A stretch of 64,000 nucleotides of DNA, taken from NCBI GenBank assembly GCA_000310025.1, contig FN649729.1:5112725-5176724 (forward strand). Direction: 5' to 3'. Below, one piece after another: positions 24,201-35,979 of the stretch. The translations under genes were made by a program, and so were the position numbers. The notes under the pieces were generated by a model. That model saw only the letters and a list, made by a program, of their open reading frames with translations, ran no database searches and was not told where the DNA came from. Numbering within the stretch: position 1 is the first letter of the stretch; each line of letters opens with the position of its first letter. The stretch is from Ectocarpus siliculosus (lineage: Eukaryota; Sar; Phaeophyceae; Ectocarpales; Ectocarpaceae).

Positions 24201-27200
24201 GCCTGCTCAGCTGCAGCAATTCTCGATTTCGTTTCCTGGAACAGGTTCATGTCAGAATGAGTGTGCGGGGCAAGGTGCGTGGAGACAGCGCAAGTTCATG
24301 CTGGTTATTCTGCGCCACGTTCTTTCGAGGACTCCCGCGTGAAAGGTGTGTGGAACATGAGCATACTAGTTCATGAAACTGGAATTTGCGTTGGAGCACG
24401 CGGTGACGGCTATGAGCTGGAAGTGTAGGTGGATGATCGTAGCGAACTGAAACACTCGTATCATGAACGTGCTCAATTTCGCTATGGCATGCGTGCTCGA
24501 AGTATGAGCATGTGTGTGTTGTTTTTCTTCTCGCGCGGCACAGCAAACCCTAACCCAACCTTAACCCTAACCCTCAGTAAGACCCACCAGAAACTCCACT
24601 CTTTGGTACAATGACCCAAGCGTAGGGGATAGCCCAATAGCGACACAAACGGACAAGCGGAAACACAACTTCCTCGTGTGCTGCGACATAATTGCTGTAT
24701 TTCACAGCGGAGTGCATCTACCTTAATGTCGGTGAAACTACTGGCGTTTGCTCTAAGCTCCCTCTGAAGGCTGGCCAGGATTGTCTGATGGCCGTTTTTG
24801 GAATTCCTAAGCCGTTGTAGCTCCCCCTTACACTCTCCCGCCGTTCTGATTTCCTCGGTATGTCTGTCACCCAGCGCCGACAAACCTATCATTTCAGATG
24901 GGACTCATGAGCTTAGATTTTCAGCGTTGTTGCAGATGGACGACGGGGTGTTGTTGGTGTCGCCACACTAAGTGTCGCTCAGATCTCTCTACCGTAAGCC
25001 TTCTTATGTGCTCTATGAACCAAGTATATGCTTTTTCGTGGTCCTAAGCTTACCCAGAACACTTACAAGCAAAAGAAAATGCAAACATTCACGAAGAAAC
25101 TCAAGGACTAGACCAACAAGAGCAAAGGGAGACGGAACGCCCCCTCCGTGTAAAGTAGACCGCATTGCTTGGACTAGTGGTGGAGTCCCCTACAAATTAA
25201 GTATCCCGAACAATCAAACCTTGCACTCATCTTGCCGGGCAGCGTCGATCATCGTTTTGTTTTGTCGAGGAGGCCTGCCCCTCTTCACACACTGGACGAC
25301 AGAGGAGGGCTACAAGCTAGAAGAGCGACGTACTGCAAACCGAAAAAAAAGGAAATTACAAATTACCATGCACATGATGGCACGGTGGCATTCCCTGTCC
25401 AAGATGTTGCCTCCACGGGTCCCTAGTATAGACGAAGATATTGCTTCATCATTAGCCAGGCTATGAACCATCACCCATCTTAATGCGGGGGGGCGATCAG
25501 GCAACACGCACGGCCCCCACAACGCTACCACTGCCGATGGACCAACAAGTACCTGGGCGGATGTGCGACAAGGACAAACAAAAACCAAGGCATACCAGAG
25601 ACCAGCGATCGGGGCAAGCTCATTCCTTGCGGTCAAATATGCCGCAGGTGGACATGCAGGTAACAAACAAATGGTGGCAACACGAGACAAGCACACACAT
25701 GACTCACAATTCTTGGGGCGGGGCTAGGAACACGCGATATTTCCCTCTTCCTTCGTACATACCTAGTTCTTGCAGAGCCATCTCCTCCCTCAAAAGCTTG
25801 TTCGCCCGCATGTCCGTCTTTTCTTCACTCGCCAGAGCTTCGAAGGCCTATCTCGAATACGAAGTGGTACGGTTGTTCCACCCGAAAATGTTCGACGTCG
25901 CTCCCATAATGTTTGAATTTGGAAGTATTCTCAGAATAACAAGCCACCAAAGCATGGAGGCGAGGTGGGTGCAATGAATGACACAGGGATCCCCTGAGTA
26001 CAACATCCGCGAATAGTACCATGTAGAAGCCTAAATTCTCACTCTCCTCAAGTACTCTGTAGCCCCCTCTGGCACTTGCTTCCAACACAAATTGCGTGCG
26101 TCCAGAGGGTTCGCCAAAACGGCAACGTCACTTGACGTAGAAGTCAGAGGGCTGCACGCAAGGACTCGAATTCAAACCATCTCCGAGATAGGCGATAGAC
26201 TGGTTTTGGAGTGCCAGGTGTTATCGGAGTTTCCGTTGTCTTCTAAACCCAATTTAGACCCAATATTGCCGTATTTGTCCATGTTTCACGGTATCGATAT
26301 CCAGACTAGATACCTGAATCGGCAGCTTTTGACCTACGATTGCGCTTTGTTTCAAAATCACAAGAACACCATCACAGGGGGTGAATCTCGCTACCTGCCT
26401 GCTACGACAGCCGGTTACATCCGACGCTGCACGTCGCCCTCCCTCGCACGCGAGGCCCAATTTTGGGCGGAGTTTTGGCTTGAGCGGTGTTGTGACTACC
26501 CGCCACAGTCATCTCGCTTCACGTCGGAGGCAAAAACGTGCTTAGTCGTGTGTTCCTCAACCACGCCGCGGAACTTTGGGCCGCCCCATCCCAAGAATGG
26601 CAACCAATACCAAGTACCGGCGGATAGCAAGTTAGCAGAGGCTCTCGAGTTGTTGCGAACCAACGCCACCCCAGTTCGATTGTTCTCTCCCATAAGTGAG
26701 GTATTGAGAAACTGCCACAAGAGAGGTACAAAACCACTACCAGGGAGCCTTCGCGATATTCTCCTTTGGAGTGACAGATCTCGGATCTACGCCAGGAGGG
26801 CTTGGAGAGTTTGTCACCTTGCGTCGATAGGTGCCCCCTAGATCCTTGAGGGTCTTCCTGAAAGTTGACTCTAGTTGCTGTCTCAAGTGCAGTACCTCCT
26901 GCCGAATGGCGTGTACTTCTTCCCCGTGTGTCTGCAGAGTTCCGCCAAAAGAGGAACATCGGTTAGTCGGTTAGCAAACAATCGAACTGGTTCTATCAAG
27001 CCTCGAAGATGTTAAAGCGCCAAGAACTTTCGACGTTCTGAGATACCTCCCTCACTTAACCAATGTAGCCCCTGGTCACTGGTGATCACCCAGCAGAGGA
27101 ATGCTGTGAACCTTGCGCAAAGTGCGAACGCCTCAAGTGTGGGCAGGTGATGTTTTCAGATTCAGGTCGGTAGTGTTTCCTACAGCTCAGACTGTACCTC

Positions 27201-29498
27201 CTTGACGGCTCCCCCCAACATAGAGCACATTGAGGTAAATCTTGGTCGATATATCATCTTCGTTTTGTGGTCTTCTGTGTGAGCGATTAAGGAATTTTCA
27301 TCCAGCTTGCGGAAGCACCACTTTGGGTCATACCAGCAAAATCCTCGTAAAATTTATGTTTCGATACCTAGTGCCTGCAAGTCTGGGATTCACGCATACA
27401 CAAATATCGATATTGCTGCTGCGAGCGGGGGCAGGGTGGCACAAAGGGAGAGATAACCAAGGCTATGAGCGCAGCAGCGCAGACAAAGAGGCAGCGTTCC
27501 TCTGCAAACAAAGTGTAACCTTGGTTCTCTGTTCCATTTTTCGCAGCAAGGCTTCCACCTCCGCACTGATCTCTTCGTTCAGGCGTGCCGCTGTCTTGTA
27601 GCGTTCGTGCTTCAGGCCCAGCTGTGTCGCTTGTTCTCGGAGAACGGCCATTTTATGCGATAGCTCTTGTTGAACCGACCTGTTGCATCCGAAACGGGAG
27701 TGTCGTGAAGAGGTTTCAGAATTGGAGCACCGACAATCGATGCTCAAGGCCTAATCTACTGCACTCAACATCGTTGTCCAGCATTCTGCTTTCGTCACTC
27801 TGAATTCAACAATCAACCGCCGCTCACAATTCGAACAAAATGAACTCGGATGCCGAGAAGAAAACAGACCGTTGGCAACGGTGCGTGAGCACAAGAAAAA
27901 ATGTTGGTGGTCCTCCATACGCTGCGGGCAAGAGACATGTAGTTGGCCGGTCGCGGCACTCACGCGTGTTCATCCTGCAGCATAGAGATGTGGTACTCGT
28001 TCTTTTCCTGCAGCGTATTGACGTCTTCTTTCAGCCCACGGAGCTCCTCAAGCTGAAGTAGCAACGGCATTGTCACATCCGTGCAGAAGAAAGGACGGGG
28101 ATGGAATATGGCAAACAACGGCTGCCACGTCAAGACTCGCGTTTTTGAACAGACAACAATTCCTTGCCTCCGTTTGTTTAGATTCAACCTGCGTATGGAG
28201 CCCTCTACTCTGTGTGAGCGGAGAGTCCGGGAGTGTGGTGGCTATGTCCTGGCACCGGAGGTTGGTTATTTCCTTTGGTGCGATGTGGCGAGGAATGCCA
28301 AGCATGACCGACCGAACTCAGTCAAGATAGGGTGGTGCGGAGGGTGGGCGTACCTTCGTGGACTCATTTTCCCATCCTCCAAAAGATTAATCAACTCTTC
28401 GCAGCCGTTGGGAATCGCAAGAGTCATGGACCCTCGGGGAACTGTAATCTATTATCACACATTCCCTCAGATCCTACTCTTTGTGTACGTGTATCTGTGC
28501 TCCTGAATCTCCATATCCCGACCTCCACATGCGTTGCAATTCGAAATTGTTCAGCGTTTCTTTTTGAAGTATTTGTGGAATGATCCTTGGGGGTACTTGC
28601 CATCTTGGTACTTCACATGGGGACATATGACACATCGGACGCCCATGGGACATCCCAGGCGTCCCACGCGCCCCAAGTGCATCCCACATGGGACGGGCAT
28701 AGCAGTCGCCTCCCCCCGCCAGTGGGCAAGCGTTGGACGGCCCGGCGGGGCGCCAATGGGACGCGTTCATCGGACGCATGGGATGAGGGCCCAAACGCCA
28801 ACCCTAACCGATAACTATTCCACCTCCCGATCTAGTATTTTGCGCATCATAACGGCATCTACGCTACGCTGTACATAAAACGTTCGAAGCATTTAGCGCA
28901 CACCAGTACAGCTGCTGTACTGCTGTAGTATTATTGCGGCATTTTTTGTTTTGTTCGAGGCCAACTCTGGAGGGTGGGCAACCCAGCTGTTTACGCCGCT
29001 GGTGAACGATCACAAGGGCTACGTTGCTTTGTCACGCTCTTTTGTGCTCACTTATATAACAACACCTCCACAAGAACTGCATTGCAATATACCCTCGAGT
29101 GCCTTTTGAGGAATGGGATTGGCCGGCAGTACTTCTCTGCGGGCGTTAATTTTAAAGGCAATGGCTTGGTGCCAGTGGCATCAAAGAAGGTCTCCTTGAC
29201 GTATTATTGTTCCGCTCAGTGAAGTTGATACCCACGCCTGCATCAAACCGAACTCAGCAGAACAGCCATGCAGGCGCAAACTTCCTTCTTTCTACCCTGC
29301 ACATACGCTCATGGTCTCGCGGTAGGGCAACCTTGCCTTGTTGCTGTTCTCTTGCGCGAGATGTTCGATCTGCTGCACTTCCCCAAGCAGTGTGAACTCC
29401 GCCTCATTGAGCTCCGTCTCCAGCAGTTGGCTCTCGGCATCAACGGGGCCGCCCGCTTCCCCGTCGCCGCTTTCTGTAGCACCGCCACCGACAGCCAT
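21241..29498 (-). CDS. Coiled-coil protein of 454 residues (possibly DUF4515/ciliary type)
   Basis: Ten exons in order of transcription: 29498-29337, 28052-27964, 27679-27520, 26931-26818, 25847-25763, 24885-24722, 24235-24175, 22893-22565, 22354-22245 and 21331-21241. Every junction keeps phase, and the model has a start (MAVGGGATES) and a TGA stop. Residues about 20-340 are a long charged helix with heptad character (LEELRGLKEDVNTLQEKN, SAEVEALLRKMEQRTK, EVLHLRQQLESTFRKTLKDL, ANKLLREEMALQEL). A Ser/Thr-rich stretch follows, then a C-terminal helix (WQARVSRITERWNKM). The first intron has a GC donor (AAG|GCAAGG); using the nearby GT would bring a stop codon. The pattern TFRKTLKDL, then a KAFEAL-like segment and ALQEL, reminds me of DUF4515 coiled-coil proteins, some of which act at basal bodies. 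That link is from memory and weak. No enzyme motif is seen. It is divergent from the cyclase gene. Confidence 0.85.
24547..24580 (+). repeat. Interstitial telomere-like repeats (CCCTAA)
   Basis: Several imperfect CCCTAA units (AACCCTAACCCAACC and following) occur within an intron of the coiled-coil gene. Confidence 0.7.
28590..28800. repeat. GC-rich block of short inverted and direct repeats
   Basis: Within the first intron of the coiled-coil gene, words such as CATGGGAC, TGGGACG, GCGTCC and their complements recur many times in about 200 bases. It can fold on itself and looks like a degenerate minisatellite or small fold-back element. It ends next to a short CCCTAACC telomere-like stretch at about 28800. 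Confidence 0.55.
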
Positions 29499-32133
29499 GC
29501 TGGGCTCAGCAGGTGTCTACACCTTCCACACACAAACACGTGCCTTGTCTTCGTCTACCCTCCGAATGCGGCATAATTTTTACCGCTTCGAGCACGCGGT
29601 TTCAGACGATACTCCCCCTCCGGCCTCTCTCCTCTCAGCATAGACGGGAAGCACACCTCTTGAGCTGCTGTTTTGTTCATCTTGGTAGTTGGCGACCCCA
29701 AGGAGGATCACATCTAGCGCACCATAGACGGGTTGCACCAGCCGAAAGTGGCTTTTAACGCGCGGACGCGACCCACTGCTATACAGTAGCAATAGCTGTG
29801 GTTGACCAAGGTCAGCAGAAAAAGCTGTGCACTGCTGCTGCGACTGGCTCGGACGTGGCACACAAGGGGTGAGTACACGAGCAACGGTGTGCTTCGTTGC
29901 TGGCTTCATTTGTTTTACCCTGCTGCTGTAAGCTGGGGCGCAACGCTCAATGCAGCCTCACCTACGAGAATGTCTTGGCCAAAGCAGGACTAGGAGCTTT
30001 TAGCGCAGAGCACAAAAATATGATGTTGTATGCATGCAGCAGCAGCAGTGCTGTACACTTCCAGCCACCCTTCATTGAATCATCCGCGAACGCCCCGGAG
30101 GAGTGTAGCGGTGTTTGCAACAGTACCCGTAGTAAGCTATCGGTCGAAACTGTGCAATGTGCTAATGAGGTAATACAGTGTCACTGCTTTCAGCCCGATG
30201 CATTTAAGTCTATACTGTAAACATGGAGGATGTACTTGTACAGCAGTCCTACACAAATTGTACCCTACAGCAGTTCTGCTGTGCATACAACTACAGCAAT
30301 ACAACCGCTCATTATGCTAGTGGCTGCTGACGCGTTCCTCATGTTCAAGGGCCCCCAGAACAGCAAGTTCAATGTTGACTAATTTTGAAAACATACGCAA
30401 GAGCACCAGAAACTGTACAACAGACACACAAGACCAGTCGGAAGGCATCGCAAAAAACAGAAATCGTTGAATCCCGCACAGGGCGACAGTAGAGGTTGCT
30501 ACAAACATACGTTTCACGCGTCTACCTCTGCACACCCCCTTTGAAATCAAAACCAAAATTCCCCCTTTTGTAATTTCAAGTCAAAAGAGCCAAAACGGCA
30601 GGCGTTCAAACAAGGTCTGTGTTGACATGTACCTGGTGGTACTGTTACCAGTAGAGGACACCATGAAGAGGCTTCGTGCGTGCTGGCACGTTCAGGTTTG
30701 CTACTGGAGCAGAAATATCGAAAGTTCCGGCAGTCTCTGAAAACAGTCCGAAATCTGCGCCGGAACCAAGCGGCATCCAACATTTGTCACCGCCGTGCTC
30801 ACCCCCAACCTCCTGAACTGTGCGTTTACAGCAGTAGCTCATGCTTCGAGCTACTGCGGACAACCCTCCGTTGAGGGGTTTACGGTCCGTGGCGGTGTGC
30901 ACGGCTGTGACAAATGTTGGATGCCGCTTGCTTCCGGCGCAGATTTCGGACTGTTTTCAGAGGTTGCTGCGACCTTCGATATTTCAGCTCCAGTAGCAAA
31001 CCTGAACGTGCCAGCACGCACGACGCCTCTTCATGGTGTCCTCTACTGATAACAGTACTAATTACCAGGTGCCTCCTGCGGGAAGGTTGTTTTCTTTCTT
31101 ATGTTGGATTAAAGTATGAGAAAAGAGCCAGCGTCAAAACCCCTATTCTGGGGGACCTTAATATGTAGCAGTGACATCTTGAATGGGTTAATTTCCCGCC
31201 CCGAGTTTTTCCTCGAGATAGAGCCATCCTTAAAGGTCTGTTTCGACCACCTCCTGCTTTCAGAAAAATAGTTACCCAACCGGAGAGAGGAGAGAGACAT
31301 AATTGCAGAGCACCACCGCAGATCTTGACAGGCAACCAAGGCCCATGAAACAGGCGGCTCGAAATAGGCAGCTCTCGGGAGCACCCACAACGACGATACA
31401 CGTTCTTGTGAACATGAGGCAGACAGTTAGCGGCGGGGAATCCTGTAGATTTGGGCATCGGGTTGTTCGTTTTTCTACGCCCTCGTGAGCCATGTAGTCT
31501 ATCTATTTAGCAGCAACAGTCTGGTGAACAAGGATAGAGGGCTGAATGTTGCCTGGTTGGTCGAAACAAAGGGATTAGAGAGTTTTCTCGGGGACCCGTG
31601 CAGATAGAGTTGCAGCTGTGCACGCATATGCGCTTGGGTCTTTGTTCATTTTTGTTTGCTCGCGAAACGTCACTTGCGTTCAAAAACCGACCTTCCTTCC
31701 TGAGCACCAAGTCTGGCCTTGGTCTTGTGGCGTTGGTCTTGGAGGTAATCACATTGAGCCTCAAAGTTGTGCAAGCTGACTCCGCATGTTGAGTAGCACA
31801 TTGAGTGGCACGCGTGTCGGACCGCCGGACTGAGGAGCCCTACACCTGCATGTATAGTGTCGTGTGCGCCATCGGGTTGTGTAAGCCCTTTCAGCCTATG
31901 AAGGAAAAAAGTATCTCGTGTCGGGCCGGAAGAATGTTTCCTGACGTGAAGGCGCCATATCTACCACGCCCTGGGTGTTTTTTGTTTTGTACCCTCTGTC
32001 CGTGCCATGCTGCGAAGGTGAAACATCTTGACACAGATGAAGACTCCCATGTGATCGCGCGAATGAGTTGGGACGACCACTTTGAGGGTTGTAATCAAGG
32101 CAAGGCTCACGTGCACTCCCTGGCCTTCTCCAC
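29499..32133. promoter_or_regulatory. Shared upstream region of the divergent coiled-coil and cyclase genes
   Basis: The coiled-coil gene starts at 29498 on the minus strand and the cyclase gene model starts at 32134 on the plus strand. This 2.6 kb therefore holds both promoters unless more 5' exons exist. It carries several CAGCAG/CTGCTGTA motifs (about 30030-30295) and the long inverted repeat at 30631-31067. I see no TATA box that I would trust and no supported exon. Confidence 0.4.
30631..31067. mobile_element. Palindromic element with 170-base inverted arms
   Basis: The arms 30631-30800 and about 30895-31067 are nearly identical inverted copies. Each holds CAGTAGAGGACACCATGAAG (or its complement), GTGCTGGCACGTTCAGGTTT and GAAAACAGTCCGAAATCTGC. 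The loop of about 90 bases contains its own small hairpin (AGTAGCTCATGC...GAGCTACTG). No coding capacity of its own is seen. It looks like a fold-back or MITE-type DNA element. Because the arms are so similar, it is probably young or kept by gene conversion. Confidence 0.8.
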
Positions 32134-35100
32134 ATGGAGGAGGCTACCTCAAAACATGAGGACACTAACCCTGAAGCTGAAGATCCACCGGTCGAGCCTG
32201 AAGGCAATGGGCAAGGCGGGGGGGGCACGCCAAATATCGCATTGCTGAACGGGGGCATTTCTGCCCCCGCCATGCGCCATGTTCATGAACAGAACTCGAA
32301 GTCCGCTGTTCCCGCAGGGCATAGAGAATTTTGGACCATGTCGCCACGGATGAGCTCAGGTTCACCGAGGAAGCGTTCAACAGCATCGGACAATGACGGT
32401 TCGGTTGTAGGATCGAGCGAACCGGTCAGACATCCCGCCAATCACGCTGGGGCACTGCCACCGCTGAACCTCCGAGGTGACCTGGGTGCGGATCCTTCAG
32501 CCAATCAGCCTTCACCCAACGGGCGGCGGTCGGTAAACGCGGCAAAAGACAGCAAGGACGGCCAATTGAGGACCCGTGGAATCTCGCTGAGAGGCGCTGC
32601 GGTGGCGGTCGCAACCGCTGCAACCCTGCGCGACTACCGACGGAACACCGCCGCGATGCACGTCGATCTGCTCAGGGTATTCGTACCAGATATCCTCATC
32701 AACGTGAGTTCGGCGATGGTTGCGTTCGAACAACGACGAAATCATGGGTCTGGGGGACGGGGTGTGAGGTGCTAAAGTCGCGTGTTGCGTGCCACAAGTC
32801 GCGTCGCATGCGCGAAGCACTCAGCAAACGATCTGGGGTATGGTCGTAGGCCGTGCTAACATCGAAAATGATCTGGTGTATATAGACACGCCCACCTACG
32901 CCGCTGAGATATCTGTGGTTTACAGCACAGAAAGGAACAAGATGTAGGTCGACAGCATTCAAGTGGTTGAAGGTCGAGGATCGCCCCGGTCCCTGTAGAA
33001 AGGAACCCTCTGGCACTCATTAGACTATCTCCGTTTCTCGGTCCATGATTGTTGTGTCGCCTGTGCCCCGCTTCTCGTACGCTCGTCTCGATCCCCAAAC
33101 CTTCGTCCCACTGCCAGGTATCTGTCAGTGCGGTTGACGTTCGATACTCCTGTCTACGCTGTACGTCTCCCCCCCCCCAACTGCCGCAAGTACCGCTTCA
33201 GAAACCATTCGTTTTTTCTCGAGTCGTACGTGCGTCGAAGGTGTTGAATCCTTAGGTACGCCCCGCAAATCTGTCACCCCTTGGTCCTGCGTATCGCGTT
33301 GCTATTTGTTTTCCTAGTACTTGGAAAACGCCTCCAAACCACTCGAGTCTCAGGCGTTCTTTGTCAAGGCGGCGTGCATGTGCGCGGACATTTCCGGCTT
33401 CACCGCTCTTTCGGAGAAGCACTGCAAAAAGGGCACGGCGGGATTGGACACCCTGGTGCAGGCAAGGACACGACGTAGACACGGCCCCTTTCAGAGCCAC
33501 AGGACCGCATATTGTCCCCTTTGGAGGCACAAACTTGTCGACACCACGCGCCCCTCCTGGTGGTGTTCAATGTATGATGGATAAAGGGCTATGCCGAGCA
33601 GCTTGTGCTTGGGCAACAACGATAGTTTCCAACTTTTGGAATGAGTCCCTCAGGTATGTTCTCACGGGAACTCGCATTCTTTTGTTGACGATGGGTGAAG
33701 GACAAAAGGCAGTAGAAGCGGATTCGACACGGCACCGCGAGTGCAATCGTTAGCAATAGGATTTTTTCAAAAACTACAGGAATGCAGACGAGTTGGACCT
33801 ACATGCAATCCGGACTTGGTTGTTTTTTTCGCGTTCTTCGGAGCGCGGCCAAACAGGGGAGACTTGACACCTGAGTCGCAGTTGACGATTGCTCTAGCAT
33901 ACGAAGTGAACAAATGTCGTTTTTCACTTGGCCCGTTGGAGGTTTTTGTTTTTGAGCCCTTGCCAGAATAGAATAAAACGTTGCGGCCTATCAGGACTAT
34001 GTGAAGATACGATAAATGTGAGCTATTGGCTGGAGTCGTTCCGTCGTGCTGTTCCGGAGAAATTCGTCTCCCGTTAGAAATCGTTCGATTCATTGCTTGG
34101 AGGGTCCATACCTTCACCATGGTACGTTTGCAACAGATGCCTTACATCACAGGAGAGCAAACGGTTATTGACTGCTACCATCGTCTCCTCCGACCATTTT
34201 ACACCCCCATCTCTCTCGCCCACCGTTGTGCTATTACAGATAATCAACAGCTACTATTCGAACTTGGTGAATATTGTCTATTCCTTCGGCGGTGACATCA
34301 TCAAGATCGCGGGGGACGCGCTGTACTGCGTGTTTATGCCGGACGAACACGACCTGAGGGGAGCAGTGTTGTGCGCGGCCTTGTGCAGCATGCAGCTTCG
34401 GGAGGTGGGTTTTTGGTTGATTTTTGGGAGGTCGAAACGACGCAAAACGGGTCCATCACCACCACGTCGCCGAATTTTTGACGGGAAAAGACCGGTCCAC
34501 ACAGACGGAAAAACGAGCATGTTCATGCAACAATGCTAGTGCTGCAAATACTGCTCTAAGGAACATATTCATGCAACGAATGAGAGGTATAGCCGAAGGC
34601 CATGGCCATTAATCCATCGGACAACCGGTATGGAGGTGCTCGTGAGAAGGTGACCTGTTTGTGTTGGTTGTGATGCCATTGACAACACGCCTTACATCCC
34701 AACAACGGAACTCCTCGACCGAAGGTTGCAGCCGACGGGCTTACCCTACATGTTGGGATATCGTGCGGGGAGCTGTGCTTCGGGATTCTGGGAGGCATCG
34801 ACAACTACTGGGAGTGCCTAATGAGCGGGGTTCCCATTGGCCTGGTGGCAGAAGCTCTAGACGAAGCCAAGAAGCAGGAGGTAACGAATGACGAGGAACT
34901 CGTAACCGTGGGTCGACTTCCAGGTCCAGCGTGCCATTTCTTAGGAGTTCGCAGCCTCAGTCGTTCCCCTCGGGTCAAAGGCCAACACTTCTCGGCACTG
35001 TGTGCACAGGGTGTACTGTCACCAAAACGTTCCCTGTTGGTGGCCGTTTCGTCTTGTCCAACTAGCCGAACGAACTTTTTGGAAATCGTGGATCCTACGT

Positions 35101-35979
35101 GCGCACCAAAATTTGTATACGCTCCGAGCTTACGCCACTTTATCTCGTGTGGACGGTGGGACCCGCTTAGCAGCAGTGTGGTGGTGGGGGAGTTCCATTT
35201 CCCTGTATATTGTGGTGTCAAGCACCGCTTGAGTAGGTTGTCGGTTGAGTATCCGAATGGCTGACTGAATGTTGTACCCTGCTATATGTATACTTCCACT
35301 CCTCTCTGTCAATACGGGAACTACTGATTATTGAATATGATCCCTTAATAAACGAATAATACAAATTAAGGTGGTCGTAAGCGTGGAGTGCATGTCCATC
35401 ATCGGAGACTGCTGCCGGGGGACTCCACTCCCGTCCCGCAACGTCCTTCTCCACACCCTGGAGCCACCGCGGAGGGAAAAGCGGGGAAGCGTTCGCATGG
35501 CCAACATGATCGCCAACAAGGGACTGCCGGTGGAGTTAGAGCCCACGGAAGGCTTGTTTCCTGAGGCAGCAGATGCAGCTACAGCGGCCGCGGCGGCCGC
35601 GGCGGCGGCTCGGTTAGAGGCAGGGACAGGACAAGGGGAGGCAAAACGGGCAACACCTGAAGGCTCATCGCCCCAACCGCAGTCTCCAACAAGTTCGGTT
35701 GGGTCTGTGGCCGCGAGTGCTACAAGCGTAGGCGAATGTGCAAGCGCGGGTGGCAAGAACGTGGAGGGAGCGCGAGGGGCCGGGGGGGCTGTGGATGCGA
35801 ACGCAGCATGGGTCAGCTCCAACGCCAAGGCGAGGGAGAGGAAGGCGGGGAGCAAGATACTTGGAGATGACTCAGTTCACGCGCTAGGGGCGGCGGGAAA
35901 AATGAGAGTCGAGGTTTCGTCTGCGGTGTTGCCCGTGCTCCAAGGCTTCGTGCCAGGCCCCGTTACCGACTTGTTGGCG
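32134..35979 (+). other. Cyclase gene part 1: N-terminus, cyclase domain C1 and linker
   Basis: Exons 32134-32703, 33318-33461, 34240-34404, 34725-34880 and 35371-35979, all phase 0. Exon 1 codes a disordered tail ending with LLRVFVPDILIN. Exon 2 holds the first metal-binding aspartate in CMCADISGFTALSEK (about residue 214) and ends at a GC donor (CAG|GCAAGG). Exon 3 holds the second in GGDIIKIAGDALYCVF (lysine about 260, aspartate about 264). Exon 4 gives LTLHVGISCGELCFGILGG. Exon 5 starts VVVSVECMSIIGDCC and runs into a 150-residue linker with a run of alanines from GCG/GCC codons. Both metal aspartates expected for a catalytic C1 are present. Confidence 0.9.

Noticed and set aside
35328-35855. 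175-codon minus-strand alanine-rich open frame
   Set aside because: It mirrors the GCG/GCC-rich linker exon of the cyclase gene, which is framed by matching splice sites and family motifs.
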